DNA of 64,000 nt from Plantactinospora sp039889035 (GTDB taxonomy: Bacteria > Actinomycetota > Actinomycetes > Mycobacteriales > Micromonosporaceae). Both the position numbers and the translations under genes were made by a program. The stretch's first letter is position 1. Every line of letters begins with the position of its first letter. The notes beneath the pieces are model-generated. The model was not told the origin of the DNA. It searched no databases and saw only the letters and a program-made list of their open reading frames with translations. Where the stretch lies: NCBI GenBank assembly GCA_039889035.1, contig JBDQQY010000020.1, positions 121,665-185,664 on the forward strand. The letters run 5' to 3'. This document shows positions 6,851 to 15,071 of this stretch, piece by piece.

Positions 6851-9387
6851 CCGGCACTCTCCTCGTCCGCCACGGGTAGCCGCAGCACCATGGTCAACCC
6901 GCCACCCGGGGTCTCCTCCGGCTCCAGGCTGCCACCCATCGCCTCGGCCAACCCCCGGGACAGCGCCAGTCCCAGCCCGATCCCGGCGTGGTTGCCCCGG
7001 TCGCCCTGCCGCTGGAACGGCAGGAAGGCCCGCTCCCACTGCTCGCGCGGCAGCCCCGGGCCCTGGTCCACCACCCGCAGCTCGACGAAGCCACCGTGCT
7101 CACTGGCGGTGATCGCCGGTGGCCGGTCCGCCGGGCTGAACCGCAACGCGTTGGCGACCAGGTTGACCAGTACCCGTTCCAGCAGGCCGGGATCGGAGCG
7201 GACCGCCGGCAGGTGCGCGGGCAGGATGACCCGGACCCGGCGGGCCGGCTCGCCCAGCTCGTCCAGGGCCGACGGCACCACGTCCTCCAGGCCGAGCAGC
7301 GCCGGGCGCAGCCCCAGCGCGCCGGCCTGGAGCCGGCTCATGTCCAGCAGGTTGGCCACCAGCCGGGTCAGCAGGTCCAGCGACTCGTCGGCGGTGGCCA
7401 GCAACTCCTCCCGGTCGCCCGGGTCGAACTCGACGTCGGCGCTGCGCAGGCTGGTCACCGCCGCCTTCGCCGAGGCGAGTGGGGTACGCAGGTCGTGGCT
7501 GACCGCCGCCAGCAGTGCGGTACGCAGCCGGTCCGCCTCGGCGATCGGCTTGGCCGCTGCCGCCTCCTCGGCCAGCCGTTCCTGCCGCAGCGCCACGGCG
7601 GCCTGCGCGGCGAACGCCTCGACGATGCGCCGGTCGGCCGCCGGCAGCAGGCGCCCGCGCAGCACCAGTCGCAGGCCGCCGTCGACGCCCACCTCGGCGT
7701 CTCCGGCGGCCGGGGTGCCGCAGGGTTCTTCGCCGACATTCGCGGCGACCCGCCAGGCGCGCGGGTCCCGTTGCCGGTCCGGGCTCTCCGGCGCGTCCGG
7801 GGAGCGTTCCAGCAGGGTGACCGAGCCCAGCCCGTAGGTCTCGCGCAGCCGTTCCAGCAGTGCCGTCACCGGCCGGGCGCCCCGGACCACGCTGCCGGCG
7901 ACCGCGCCGAGCAGTTGCGCCTCCGCGCTGGCCCGGGCCGCCTCCCGGGTACGCCGGGCGGCCAGGTCCACCACCCCGCTGACGGCGGCGGCGACCAGCA
8001 GGAAGACCACCAGCGCCAGCAGGTTCTCGGTCTCGGCGATGGTGAACCGGTGCAGCGGCGGAGTGAAGAAGAAGTTGATCAGCATCGAGCTGAGCAGCGC
8101 CGCCAGCAGCGCCGGCCACCAGCCGCCGACCAGGGCGATCCCGATCACGGCGGCGAGGAAGAGCAGCAGGTCGCTGGTGAGCGACAGGTCGTCGGCGAGC
8201 AGCCAGAGCAGGTACGTCAGCAGCGGGATGCCGAAGACGGTCAGGCCGAGGCCGACCAGCCGGCGCGGCCGGGACAGCGCGGCCGGCGGCGTCGCCAGCC
8301 GACCCCGCCCAACCCGCTCGTGCGTGACCAGGTGTACGTCGATCGGCCCGGAGAGCGCGGTGGTGGTGGCCCCGACGCCCCGGGAGAGGATCTGGGCGAA
8401 CCGGCCCCGACGGCTGGCCCCGAGCACGATCTGGGTGGCGTTGACGCCCCGGGCGAAGTCGAGCAGCGCGGTCGGGATGTCGGCGCCGATCGCCTGGTGG
8501 TAGCTGCCGCCCAACCGCTCCACCAGCAGCCGCTGCCGCTCCAGCGTGCCCGGGTCGGCGCCGCGCAGCCCGTCACTGCGGGCGACGTGGATCGCCATCA
8601 GCTCGGCGCCCCTGCCCCGGGCCGCGATCCGGGCCGCGCGACGGATCAGCGTGTCGCCCTCCGGCCCGCCGGTGAGCCCGACCACCACCCGTTCCCGGGT
8701 CTCCCAGGTGGCGGCGATTCCCTGGTCGGCCCGGTACCGGTCGAGCTGGTCCTCGACCTTGTCGGCGAGCCAGAGCAGGGCGAGTTCGCGCAGCGCGGTG
8801 AGGTTGCCGATCCGGAAGTAGTTGGCCAGCGCGGCGTCGACCTTGTCCGGGTGGTAGATGTTGCCGTGCGCCATTCGCCGGCGCAGCGCCTCCGGGGTCA
8901 TGTCGACCAGTTCGACCTGTTCGGCGCCGCGCACCACGCCGTCCGGCACGGTCTCCTGCTGGGTCACCCCGGTGATCTGCGCGACGACGTCGTTCAGCGA
9001 CTCCAGGTGCTGGATGTTGACCGTGGAGAGCACGTCGATGCCGGCGTCCAGCAGTTCCTGGATGTCCTGCCAGCGCTTGCCGTTGCGCGACCCGGGCACG
9101 TTGGTGTGGGCCAGTTCGTCCACCACCGCCACCTCGGGCCGGCGGGCCAGTACCGCGTCGACGTCCATCTCGGTGAAGTCACTGTCCCGGTAGTGGATCG
9201 TCCTGCGGGGGATCGCCGGCAGGTCGCCGAGCATCGCCGCGGTGTGCCGGCGGCCGTGGGTCTCGACCAGACCCACGGCCACGTCCGTGCCGCGCGCCGC
9301 CCGGCGGTGCGCCTCCTCCAACATCGCGTACGTCTTGCCGACCCCCGGGGCGGCCCCGAGGTAGATGCGCAGTTGCCCGCGTGCCAC
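6847..9387 (-). CDS. kdpD: KdpD, potassium/turgor sensor histidine kinase
   Basis: An 846-aa protein with the full KdpD layout. The N-terminal KdpD domain has Walker A GAAPGVGKT (residues 11-19) and ELAHTNVPGSRNGKRWQD. A universal-stress-like domain follows (about 240-360), the site that binds c-di-AMP in some homologues. Four membrane helices (about 370-470) end with the hallmark NFFFTPPLHRFTI. Next come a GAF-like region, a dimerisation domain with phospho-acceptor histidine near 630 (AVSHDLRTPLASAKA) and an ATPase domain (LVNLVANALRFSP, GIGLGLALSRGLAEAMGG). It senses potassium limitation and phosphorylates KdpE. It starts at GTG 42 bp after kdpC. Confidence 0.95.
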   Translation of the reverse strand: MARGQLRIYLGAAPGVGKTYAMLEEAHRRAARGTDVAVGLVETHGRRHTAAMLGDLPAIPRRTIHYRDSDFTEMDVDAVLARRPEVAVVDELAHTNVPGSRNGKRWQDIQELLDAGIDVLSTVNIQHLESLNDVVAQITGVTQQETVPDGVVRGAEQVELVDMTPEALRRRMAHGNIYHPDKVDAALANYFRIGNLTALRELALLWLADKVEDQLDRYRADQGIAATWETRERVVVGLTGGPEGDTLIRRAARIAARGRGAELMAIHVARSDGLRGADPGTLERQRLLVERLGGSYHQAIGADIPTALLDFARGVNATQIVLGASRRGRFAQILSRGVGATTTALSGPIDVHLVTHERVGRGRLATPPAALSRPRRLVGLGLTVFGIPLLTYLLWLLADDLSLTSDLLLFLAAVIGIALVGGWWPALLAALLSSMLINFFFTPPLHRFTIAETENLLALVVFLLVAAAVSGVVDLAARRTREAARASAEAQLLGAVAGSVVRGARPVTALLERLRETYGLGSVTLLERSPDAPESPDRQRDPRAWRVAANVGEEPCGTPAAGDAEVGVDGGLRLVLRGRLLPAADRRIVEAFAAQAAVALRQERLAEEAAAAKPIAEADRLRTALLAAVSHDLRTPLASAKAAVTSLRSADVEFDPGDREELLATADESLDLLTRLVANLLDMSRLQAGALGLRPALLGLEDVVPSALDELGEPARRVRVILPAHLPAVRSDPGLLERVLVNLVANALRFSPADRPPAITASEHGGFVELRVVDQGPGLPREQWERAFLPFQRQGDRGNHAGIGLGLALSRGLAEAMGGSLEPEETPGGGLTMVLRLPVADEESAG

Positions 9388-9429
9388 GCTGCCGATCCTG
9401 CCTTATCTGTCGGGGCCGCCCGGTGCGGA

Positions 9430-10335
9430 TCAGCCGCCGGCCGGCAGGTCGCGGTCCAGGGCGAGGTTGAGTTCCAGCACGTTGACCCGGGGCTCGCCGA
9501 GGAAGCCGAGCCCCCGCCCGTCGGTGTGCTCCTCGACCAGCCGGCGTACCTGATCCGGGCTCGCGTGCCGTTCCCGGGCGACCCGGGCAAGCTGGATCGA
9601 CGCGTACGCCGGGCTGATGTGTGGGTCGAGGCCGCTGCCGCTGGCGGTGACCGCGTCGGCCGGTACCGCCGGCTCGGCGGGTGCGTCGCCCCGGATCGGG
9701 GTGATCAGCCCGCCGGAGTAGTCCTGACCGGGTACGGCGCACTCCACCGGCACGCCGGCGAGACTGGCCAGGAACGGGGTGGCCGGGCAGGGCTGGTTGA
9801 CGCTGACCGCCCGGGTCACCGGGCCGGTCAGGCCGTCGCGGTGGAAGACCCGCAGCACCGCACCGACCCCGTCCGGGGTGCAGAACGGCCGCCGGCCGTC
9901 CACGCGATCGAGTTCGCCCGCCGCCCTGCTGCGGGCGCAGACCTGGGTGAGCAGGCTCTGGGTACCCTCGGCCGGGTTGCCGTCGGCGTCGACCGCGCCG
10001 GGCACCGGGAGGGTGTCCTCGACGCTCTCCGGCCCCAGGTTGCTGGCGGCGGTGGCGGTGGGGTCGTAGCCGTCGCCGGCCGCCGAGGGGCGGGGCTGGA
10101 AGTAGCGCGGGACGGGGTTGCCGTCCGCGTCGGTGAAGGACTGGCCGATCAGAGCGCTGCCGACGACGGTGCCGTCGGCGCTGCGGACCAGCGAGCCCCC
10201 GGTCCGGTCGTGCAGGCCCGGTAGCTGCCCGACACCGACCATGACCAGCGGGTAGGCCAGCCCGAGCAGCGCGGTGAGGACCAGCACGGCCCGGAACGCG
10301 GCCAGGTGTTGGGCGAGCCAGGTGGGTAGGCGCAT
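9430..10335 (-). CDS. kdpC: KdpC, potassium-transporting ATPase subunit C, enlarged
   Basis: A 301-aa subunit with the N-terminal anchor helix (AVLVLTALLGLAYPLVMVGV) and the KdpC signatures GSALIGQSF, RYFQPRPSAAGDGY, TASGSGLDPHISPAYA and NVLELNLALD. KdpC stabilises the KdpFABC complex and raises ATP or K+ affinity. E. coli KdpC is about 190 aa; here about 105 extra residues (about 114-221) separate the two conserved halves and hold four cysteines (about 133, 152, 183, 199), suggesting an added extracytoplasmic subdomain with possible disulfides. ATG 10335 forms TGATG with the kdpB stop; a GTG one codon earlier is an alternative. Confidence 0.93.
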   Translation of the reverse strand: MRLPTWLAQHLAAFRAVLVLTALLGLAYPLVMVGVGQLPGLHDRTGGSLVRSADGTVVGSALIGQSFTDADGNPVPRYFQPRPSAAGDGYDPTATAASNLGPESVEDTLPVPGAVDADGNPAEGTQSLLTQVCARSRAAGELDRVDGRRPFCTPDGVGAVLRVFHRDGLTGPVTRAVSVNQPCPATPFLASLAGVPVECAVPGQDYSGGLITPIRGDAPAEPAVPADAVTASGSGLDPHISPAYASIQLARVARERHASPDQVRRLVEEHTDGRGLGFLGEPRVNVLELNLALDRDLPAGG

Positions 10336-12539
10336 CACGAGATCCCTGAAATGAGCGAGAGAAGAAGGTCGAGGATTTTGATGCCGGCGAACGGCGCGAC
10401 GATGCCGCCGAGGCCGTAGAGCCAGAGGTTTCGGGTCAGCAGTTTGCTGGCGCTGCTGGGCCGGTAACGGACGCCGCGCAGGGCGAGCGGGATCAGCACC
10501 ACGATGACGATCGCGTTGAACACCACCGCGGCGAGGATCGCCGATTCGGGGCTGGACAGCCGCATGACGTTCAGCGCGTCCAGGCTGGGATAGATCCCGG
10601 CGAACATGGCCGGGATGATCGCGAAGTACTTGGCGATGTCGTTGGCGATCGAGAAGGTCGTCAACGCGCCCCGGGTGATCAGCAACTGCTTGCCGATCTC
10701 CACGATCTCGATCAGCTTGGTCGGGTCGGAGTCCAGGTCCACCATGTTGCCGGCCTCTTTGGCCGCCGTGGTGCCGGTGTTCATCGCCACCCCGACGTCG
10801 GCCTGGGCCAGCGCCGGTGCGTCGTTGGTGCCGTCACCGGTCATCGCGACCAGCCGGCCACCCTCCTGCTCCCGCTTGATCAGCGCGAGCTTGTCCTCCG
10901 GGGTGGCCTCGGCGAGGAAGTCGTCCACCCCGGCCTCGTCCGCGATCGCCTTCGCGGTACGCGGGTTGTCACCGGTGATCATCACGGTCCGGATGCCCAT
11001 CCTGCGCATCTCGGCGAACCGCTCCCGCATGCCGGACTTGACCACGTCCTTGAGGTGGATCACCCCGAGGGTGCGGGCCGGTTCGCCGTCGACGTGCTCG
11101 GCCACCACCAGCGGGGTACCGCCGCCGCCGCTGATCCCGTCGACGATCTCCCCGACCTGCTCGGTCGGGTGCCCGCCGTTGTCCCGGACCCACTTCAGCA
11201 CCGCGGCGGCGGCGCCCTTGCGGACCCGCCGGGTCGGCCCGGCGACTCCCCCGTCCGCGGTGGCGTCCGGGGTCAGGTCGACGCCGGACATCCGGGTCTG
11301 CGCGGTGAACGGTACGAAGGTGGCGTGCGGAATCAGCCCCGGCTCCCGCTCCCGCAGCCCGTACGCGTTCTTGGCCAGCACCACCACCGACCGTCCCTCC
11401 GGGGTCTCGTCGGCCAGGCTTCCGAGCTGGGCCGCGTCCGCGACCTGCCCGGCGGTGACCCCGTCGACCGGGACGAACTCCGCCGCCTGCCGGTTGCCGA
11501 GGGTGATGGTGCCGGTCTTGTCCAGCAGCAGCGTGTTGACGTCACCGGCGGCCTCGACCGCCCGGCCGCTCATCGCCAGCACGTTGCGCTGGACCAGCCG
11601 GTCCATCCCGGCGATGCCGATCGCGGAGAGCAACGCGCCGATGGTGGTCGGAATGAGGCAGACCAGCAGGGAGACCAGCACGATGCCGGTGACCCCGTCG
11701 GAGTTGATCGCCGCAGTGTCCGGCGCCGCACCCTGGAATCCCTCCGAGAAGATCGCCAACGGCTGGAGCGTCACCACCGCCATCAGGAAGATGACGGTCA
11801 GCGCCGCGAGCAGGATGTTCAGCGCGATCTCGTTCGGGGTCTTCTGCCGGTTCGCCCCCTCCACCAGGGCGATCATCCGGTCGACGAAGCTCTGCCCCGG
11901 CTGCTGGGTGATCCGCACGACGATCCGGTCGGAGAGCACCCTGGTACCGCCGGTGACCGCGCTGCGGTCGCCGCCGGACTCCCGGATCACCGGAGCGGAC
12001 TCGCCGGTGATCGCCGACTCGTCCACGCTGGCGATCCCCTCGACCACGTCGCCGTCGCCGGGGATGATCTGCCCCGCCTCGACCAGCACGATGTCGCCGT
12101 GCCGCAGCTCGGTGGCGGCGACCGCCTCCTCGCGGTAGGTGCCCGGCTTCGTCCCGGGGGACCAGCCGGTCAGCCGGGTCGCCACGGTGTCCCGCTTCGC
12201 CTGCCGCAGCGTCGCCGCCTGCGCCTTGCCCCGACCCTCGGCGACCGCCTCGGCCAGATTGGCGAAGAGCACGGTCAGCCAGAGCCACACCGTGATCGAC
12301 CAGGCGAAGCCGGTCGGGTCGGCGACGGCCAACGCGGTGGTGAAGACCGCGCCGACCTCCACGATCAACATCACCGGGTTGCGCCACAGCGTCACCGGGT
12401 TCAGCTTGCGGAACGCGTCCGGCAGCGAGCGGACGAGCTGCCGGGGATCCAACAGCCCACCGCCGACCCGGCCACCGCTCCCGGGGCCGGACGACGGCAG
12501 CCCACCAGAGGGGGCGGGCACCACCGGGCTGACAGTCAT
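10335..12539 (-). CDS. kdpB: KdpB, P-type ATPase catalytic subunit
   Basis: A P-type ATPase of 734 aa from ATG 12539. It contains the actuator loop TGES (DESAITGESAPVIRESGG), phosphorylation site DKTGT (LLLDKTGTITLGN) and hinge GDGTNDAPALAQADVGVAMN. It hydrolyses ATP to drive K+ uptake through KdpA. The ATG follows GAGGAAAGGGAAA, a strong ribosome site. An alternative GTG at 12584 overlaps the kdpA stop (GTGA) and would add 15 mostly basic residues; both starts are plausible. The end overlaps kdpC by 1 bp. Confidence 0.95.
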   Translation of the reverse strand: MTVSPVVPAPSGGLPSSGPGSGGRVGGGLLDPRQLVRSLPDAFRKLNPVTLWRNPVMLIVEVGAVFTTALAVADPTGFAWSITVWLWLTVLFANLAEAVAEGRGKAQAATLRQAKRDTVATRLTGWSPGTKPGTYREEAVAATELRHGDIVLVEAGQIIPGDGDVVEGIASVDESAITGESAPVIRESGGDRSAVTGGTRVLSDRIVVRITQQPGQSFVDRMIALVEGANRQKTPNEIALNILLAALTVIFLMAVVTLQPLAIFSEGFQGAAPDTAAINSDGVTGIVLVSLLVCLIPTTIGALLSAIGIAGMDRLVQRNVLAMSGRAVEAAGDVNTLLLDKTGTITLGNRQAAEFVPVDGVTAGQVADAAQLGSLADETPEGRSVVVLAKNAYGLREREPGLIPHATFVPFTAQTRMSGVDLTPDATADGGVAGPTRRVRKGAAAAVLKWVRDNGGHPTEQVGEIVDGISGGGGTPLVVAEHVDGEPARTLGVIHLKDVVKSGMRERFAEMRRMGIRTVMITGDNPRTAKAIADEAGVDDFLAEATPEDKLALIKREQEGGRLVAMTGDGTNDAPALAQADVGVAMNTGTTAAKEAGNMVDLDSDPTKLIEIVEIGKQLLITRGALTTFSIANDIAKYFAIIPAMFAGIYPSLDALNVMRLSSPESAILAAVVFNAIVIVVLIPLALRGVRYRPSSASKLLTRNLWLYGLGGIVAPFAGIKILDLLLSLISGIS

Positions 12540-12580
12540 TTTCCCTTTCCTCACCTTGTCGTTGCGGACCCTCACCGTGC

Positions 12581-14236
12581 TCACAACCCTTCGGCCAGCG
12601 GGCCGAGTGCCAGCGCGGGCAGGAAGGTCAGCGCCACCAGGATCACCGTCACGCCGGCGAGCATCCCGACGAAGAGCGGCCGGTGCGTCGGCAGCGTCCC
12701 CGCCGAGGCCGGCACCGGCTTCTGCCGGGCCAGCGCGCCGGCCAGGCCGAGCACGAAGATGATCGGGAGGAACCGGCCGAGCAGCATGCAGAGCCCGAGC
12801 GCGGCGTCCCACCAGGGCGTGTTGACCGTGATGCCGGCGAACGCCGAGCCGTTGTTGTTGCTCGCCGAGGTGAAGGCGTAGAGCACCTCGGTCAGGCCGT
12901 GCGGGCCGGCGTTCAGGGTCGTCGAGTTGTTGCCGGTGGCGAAGGCCGTCGCCGTGCCGATCAGCACCAGCATCGGAGTGACCAGGAAGTAGAGCGAGGC
13001 GAACTTGATCTCCCGTGCGCCGATCTTCTTGCCGAGGTACTCCGGGGTGCGCCCCACCATCAGGCCGGCCACGAAGACCGTGATCACCGCGAGGATGAGC
13101 ATGCCGTACAGGCCGGCGCCGACGCCGCCCGGGGCGACCTCGCCCAGCATCATGTTGACCAGCGGCATCATCCCGCCCAGCGGGGTGAACGAGTCGTGGA
13201 ACGAGTTCACCGCACCGGTCGAGGTGAGCGTGGTGACCGCGGCGAAGGTCGCCGAGTTGGAGACCCCGAACCGGGCCTCCTTGCCCTCCATCGCCGCCCC
13301 GACCGCCTGCGGCACCGTACCGTCGCCGGTCAGCTCGAAGACGTTGGTCAGGGTGATGCTGACGATCGCCAGGATCGCCATCACCGCGACGATCGCGTAG
13401 CCCTGCCGGTTCTGCCCGACCATCCGGCCGAAGACCCGGGGCAGGCTGAACGGGATCGCCAGGATCAGCAGCAGCTCGAACCAGTTGGTCCAGGTGGTCG
13501 GGTTCTCGAACGGGTGCGAGCTGTTGGCGTTGTAGAAGCCGCCGCCGTTGGTGCCGAGTTCCTTGATCACCTCTTGCGAGGCGACCGGACCGCCGGTGAT
13601 GGTCTGGGTGCCGCCGGCCACAGTGGTCACGTCGGTGCCGGCGGAGAGGTTCTGCACCACTCCGCCGATCATCAGCACGATCGCGCCGAGCACCGCGATG
13701 GGCAGCAGCACCCGCAGGGTGATCCGGACCAGGTCGACCCAGAAGTTGCCGAGCTGGTCGGTGCGGCTCCGGGCGAAGCCCCGGACCAGGGCCACCGCCA
13801 CCGCGATGCCCACGGCGGCGGAGACGAAGTTCTGTACCGCCAGCCCGGCCATCTGCACGAGGTGCCCCAGGGTCGACTCACCCGAGTACGCCTGCCAGTT
13901 CGTGTTCGTCACGAAGCTGACCGCGGTGTTCCAGGCGATGTGGTCCGGCACGGCGTCGAAGCCGAGCGAGAGCCAGAGCTTGTCCTGCAACCGCAGCAAG
14001 GCGTAGAGGAACAGCAGGGAGAGCAGCGAGAACGCCAGTACGCTGCGGGCGTACGTGCCCCAGGACTGCTCGGCGTGCGCGTCGACGCCGATCAGCCGGT
14101 AGATGCCCCGCTCGACCCGGGAGTGTCTGCTGCCGGACACCACCCGGTAGAGGTAGTCGCCGAAGGGCTGGTAGACCGCCACCAACACCACGGCGAGCGA
14201 GGCGACGAGCATGATGCCCGCGGTCGTCGTACTCAT
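12581..14236 (-). CDS. kdpA: KdpA, potassium channel-like subunit
   Basis: A 551-aa integral membrane protein of the SKT superfamily that binds and conducts K+. Typical sequences are TNTNWQAYSGESTLGHLVQM, the selectivity-loop region GTNGGGFYNANSSHPFENP, FGVSNSATFAAVTTLTSTGA, and ALYAF-like TSASNNNGSAFAG. The length matches the family (about 555). ATG 14236 directly follows the kdpF stop with no gap. It is followed by kdpB after 41 bp. Confidence 0.96.
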   Translation of the reverse strand: MSTTTAGIMLVASLAVVLVAVYQPFGDYLYRVVSGSRHSRVERGIYRLIGVDAHAEQSWGTYARSVLAFSLLSLLFLYALLRLQDKLWLSLGFDAVPDHIAWNTAVSFVTNTNWQAYSGESTLGHLVQMAGLAVQNFVSAAVGIAVAVALVRGFARSRTDQLGNFWVDLVRITLRVLLPIAVLGAIVLMIGGVVQNLSAGTDVTTVAGGTQTITGGPVASQEVIKELGTNGGGFYNANSSHPFENPTTWTNWFELLLILAIPFSLPRVFGRMVGQNRQGYAIVAVMAILAIVSITLTNVFELTGDGTVPQAVGAAMEGKEARFGVSNSATFAAVTTLTSTGAVNSFHDSFTPLGGMMPLVNMMLGEVAPGGVGAGLYGMLILAVITVFVAGLMVGRTPEYLGKKIGAREIKFASLYFLVTPMLVLIGTATAFATGNNSTTLNAGPHGLTEVLYAFTSASNNNGSAFAGITVNTPWWDAALGLCMLLGRFLPIIFVLGLAGALARQKPVPASAGTLPTHRPLFVGMLAGVTVILVALTFLPALALGPLAEGL

Positions 14237-14326
14237 CTAGAAACGCTCCGGGAACAGGAGTGCGCACAACAGGAAGACGGCCAGCCCGGCCGAGAGCACC
14301 AGGCCGATCAGATTGACCACGCTCAC
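14237..14326 (-). CDS. kdpF: KdpF, small stabilising subunit
   Basis: A 29-aa single-helix peptide ending LLCALLFPERF, the signature of KdpF (helix, then LxxPERF). It associates with KdpA and stabilises the complex. GTG 14326 overlaps the TGA of an upstream 27-aa ORF (GTGA), with GGTGGAG a few bases upstream. The TAG stop abuts the kdpA ATG. Confidence 0.92.
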   Translation of the reverse strand: MSVVNLIGLVLSAGLAVFLLCALLFPERF

Positions 14327-14406
14327 CGTCGCTCCACCGCCCGGGCGAGCAGGGCCAGGGCCGCGAAGAGCCCCAGCGTCAGCACCACCAACACGACGTC
14401 GACCAC
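14323..14406 (-). CDS. 27-aa single-helix membrane peptide, first ORF of the kdp operon
   Basis: GTG 14406 to TGA 14323 encodes 27 residues: MVDVVLVVLTLGLFAALALL followed by ARAVERR. It is one hydrophobic helix with an acidic N-side residue and a basic C-terminus. A strong ribosome site, GGAGAGGA, lies 7 nt before the start, and the stop overlaps the kdpF start by 4 bp (GTGA), the same coupling as at kdpD-kdpE. These features argue for translation. It resembles KdpF in size but lacks PERF. It may be a second small subunit of the Kdp complex or a regulator; this is inference. Confidence 0.7.
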   Translation of the reverse strand: MVDVVLVVLTLGLFAALALLARAVERR

Positions 14407-14526
14407 CGAAACGTCCTCTCCAGCACAGGCGTCCGGGCGACCGTTCTCGACCGCCCGATCCAGGTAAACCCGCGGATCGGGTGGGGCCGGCGGGTCCTGA
14501 CGGTTCGACTACACCGGCATGGCGGT

Positions 14527-14545
14527 TCTTGACGTGATCTTGACG
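14527..14545 (-). promoter_or_regulatory. candidate KdpE-binding direct repeat
   Basis: Minus strand reads CGTCAAGA-TCA-CGTCAAGA: two exact 8-bp direct repeats with 11-bp phasing, the spacing used by OmpR/PhoB-family dimers such as KdpE. It lies about 120 bp upstream of the first ORF of the kdp operon. Read on the plus strand the same bases give two TTGACG motifs that could serve as -35 for the OsmC-like gene. Confidence 0.5.
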
Positions 14546-14625
14546 ACTGCCCGGGCTGAGCTGCGGGTTTCCCGGCGGCCGTGCCGGGTAGCCCGGCCGG
14601 GGAGCCACACGGGGAGGGGTGCGGG

Positions 14626-15048
14626 ATGCCGGAATCGGAAGCCTGGGTGCACGAGGCCACCGCGACGGCCGAGGGGGGCCGGCTGCGTACCGACGACGGT
14701 GAACTCTCCACCACCCTGGCCTCGCCGTTGGCGCCGCACTGCACCGGGCTCGCCCCCGAGCAGTTGCTCGCGGCGGCGTTCGCCTCCTGCCTGCACCACG
14801 CGGCGGTCGAGGCGGCCACCGGCATCACCGACGAGGCGCACACGGTCCAGGTCCGCGCCCAGGCCCGGCTCGCCCGGGACGCCGACGGGCTCTACCGGGC
14901 CGACGTACGGGCCAGCATCGCCTCGGTCGGCCTGAACCGCGACCAGCTCACCGACCTGGCCCGGTACGCCGACCGGCTCTGGCCGTTCTCCAGCGACGGC
15001 GGCCGGCACACCCTCACCGTCACTCCGGCCGACCCCGGCCGCCGCTGA
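14626..15048 (+). CDS. OsmC/Ohr-family protein lacking the resolving cysteine
   Basis: A 140-aa protein matching Ohr peroxidases in length and in the motif GLAPEQLLAAAFASCLHHA, which carries the peroxidatic-type C55. In Ohr a second cysteine lies in a C-terminal AHxxCPYS motif; here that site reads ADRLWPFSS, with W119 in place of cysteine. C39 (HCTGL) is an extra cysteine that could substitute. Organic-hydroperoxide reduction is possible but not assured. ATG 14626 follows GGGGAGGGG. It is divergent from the kdp operon. Confidence 0.8.
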   Translation: MPESEAWVHEATATAEGGRLRTDDGELSTTLASPLAPHCTGLAPEQLLAAAFASCLHHAAVEAATGITDEAHTVQVRAQARLARDADGLYRADVRASIASVGLNRDQLTDLARYADRLWPFSSDGGRHTLTVTPADPGRR

Positions 15049-15071
15049 TCCGTTCCGCTGGCGGGCGGCGG

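Noticed and set aside
14407..14526. A c-di-AMP (ydaO-type) riboswitch ahead of kdp or the wall hydrolase at 16419
   Set aside because: I looked because such riboswitches precede both gene types in some bacteria, but saw none of the conserved core and no suitable leader at 16419, which looks leaderless.
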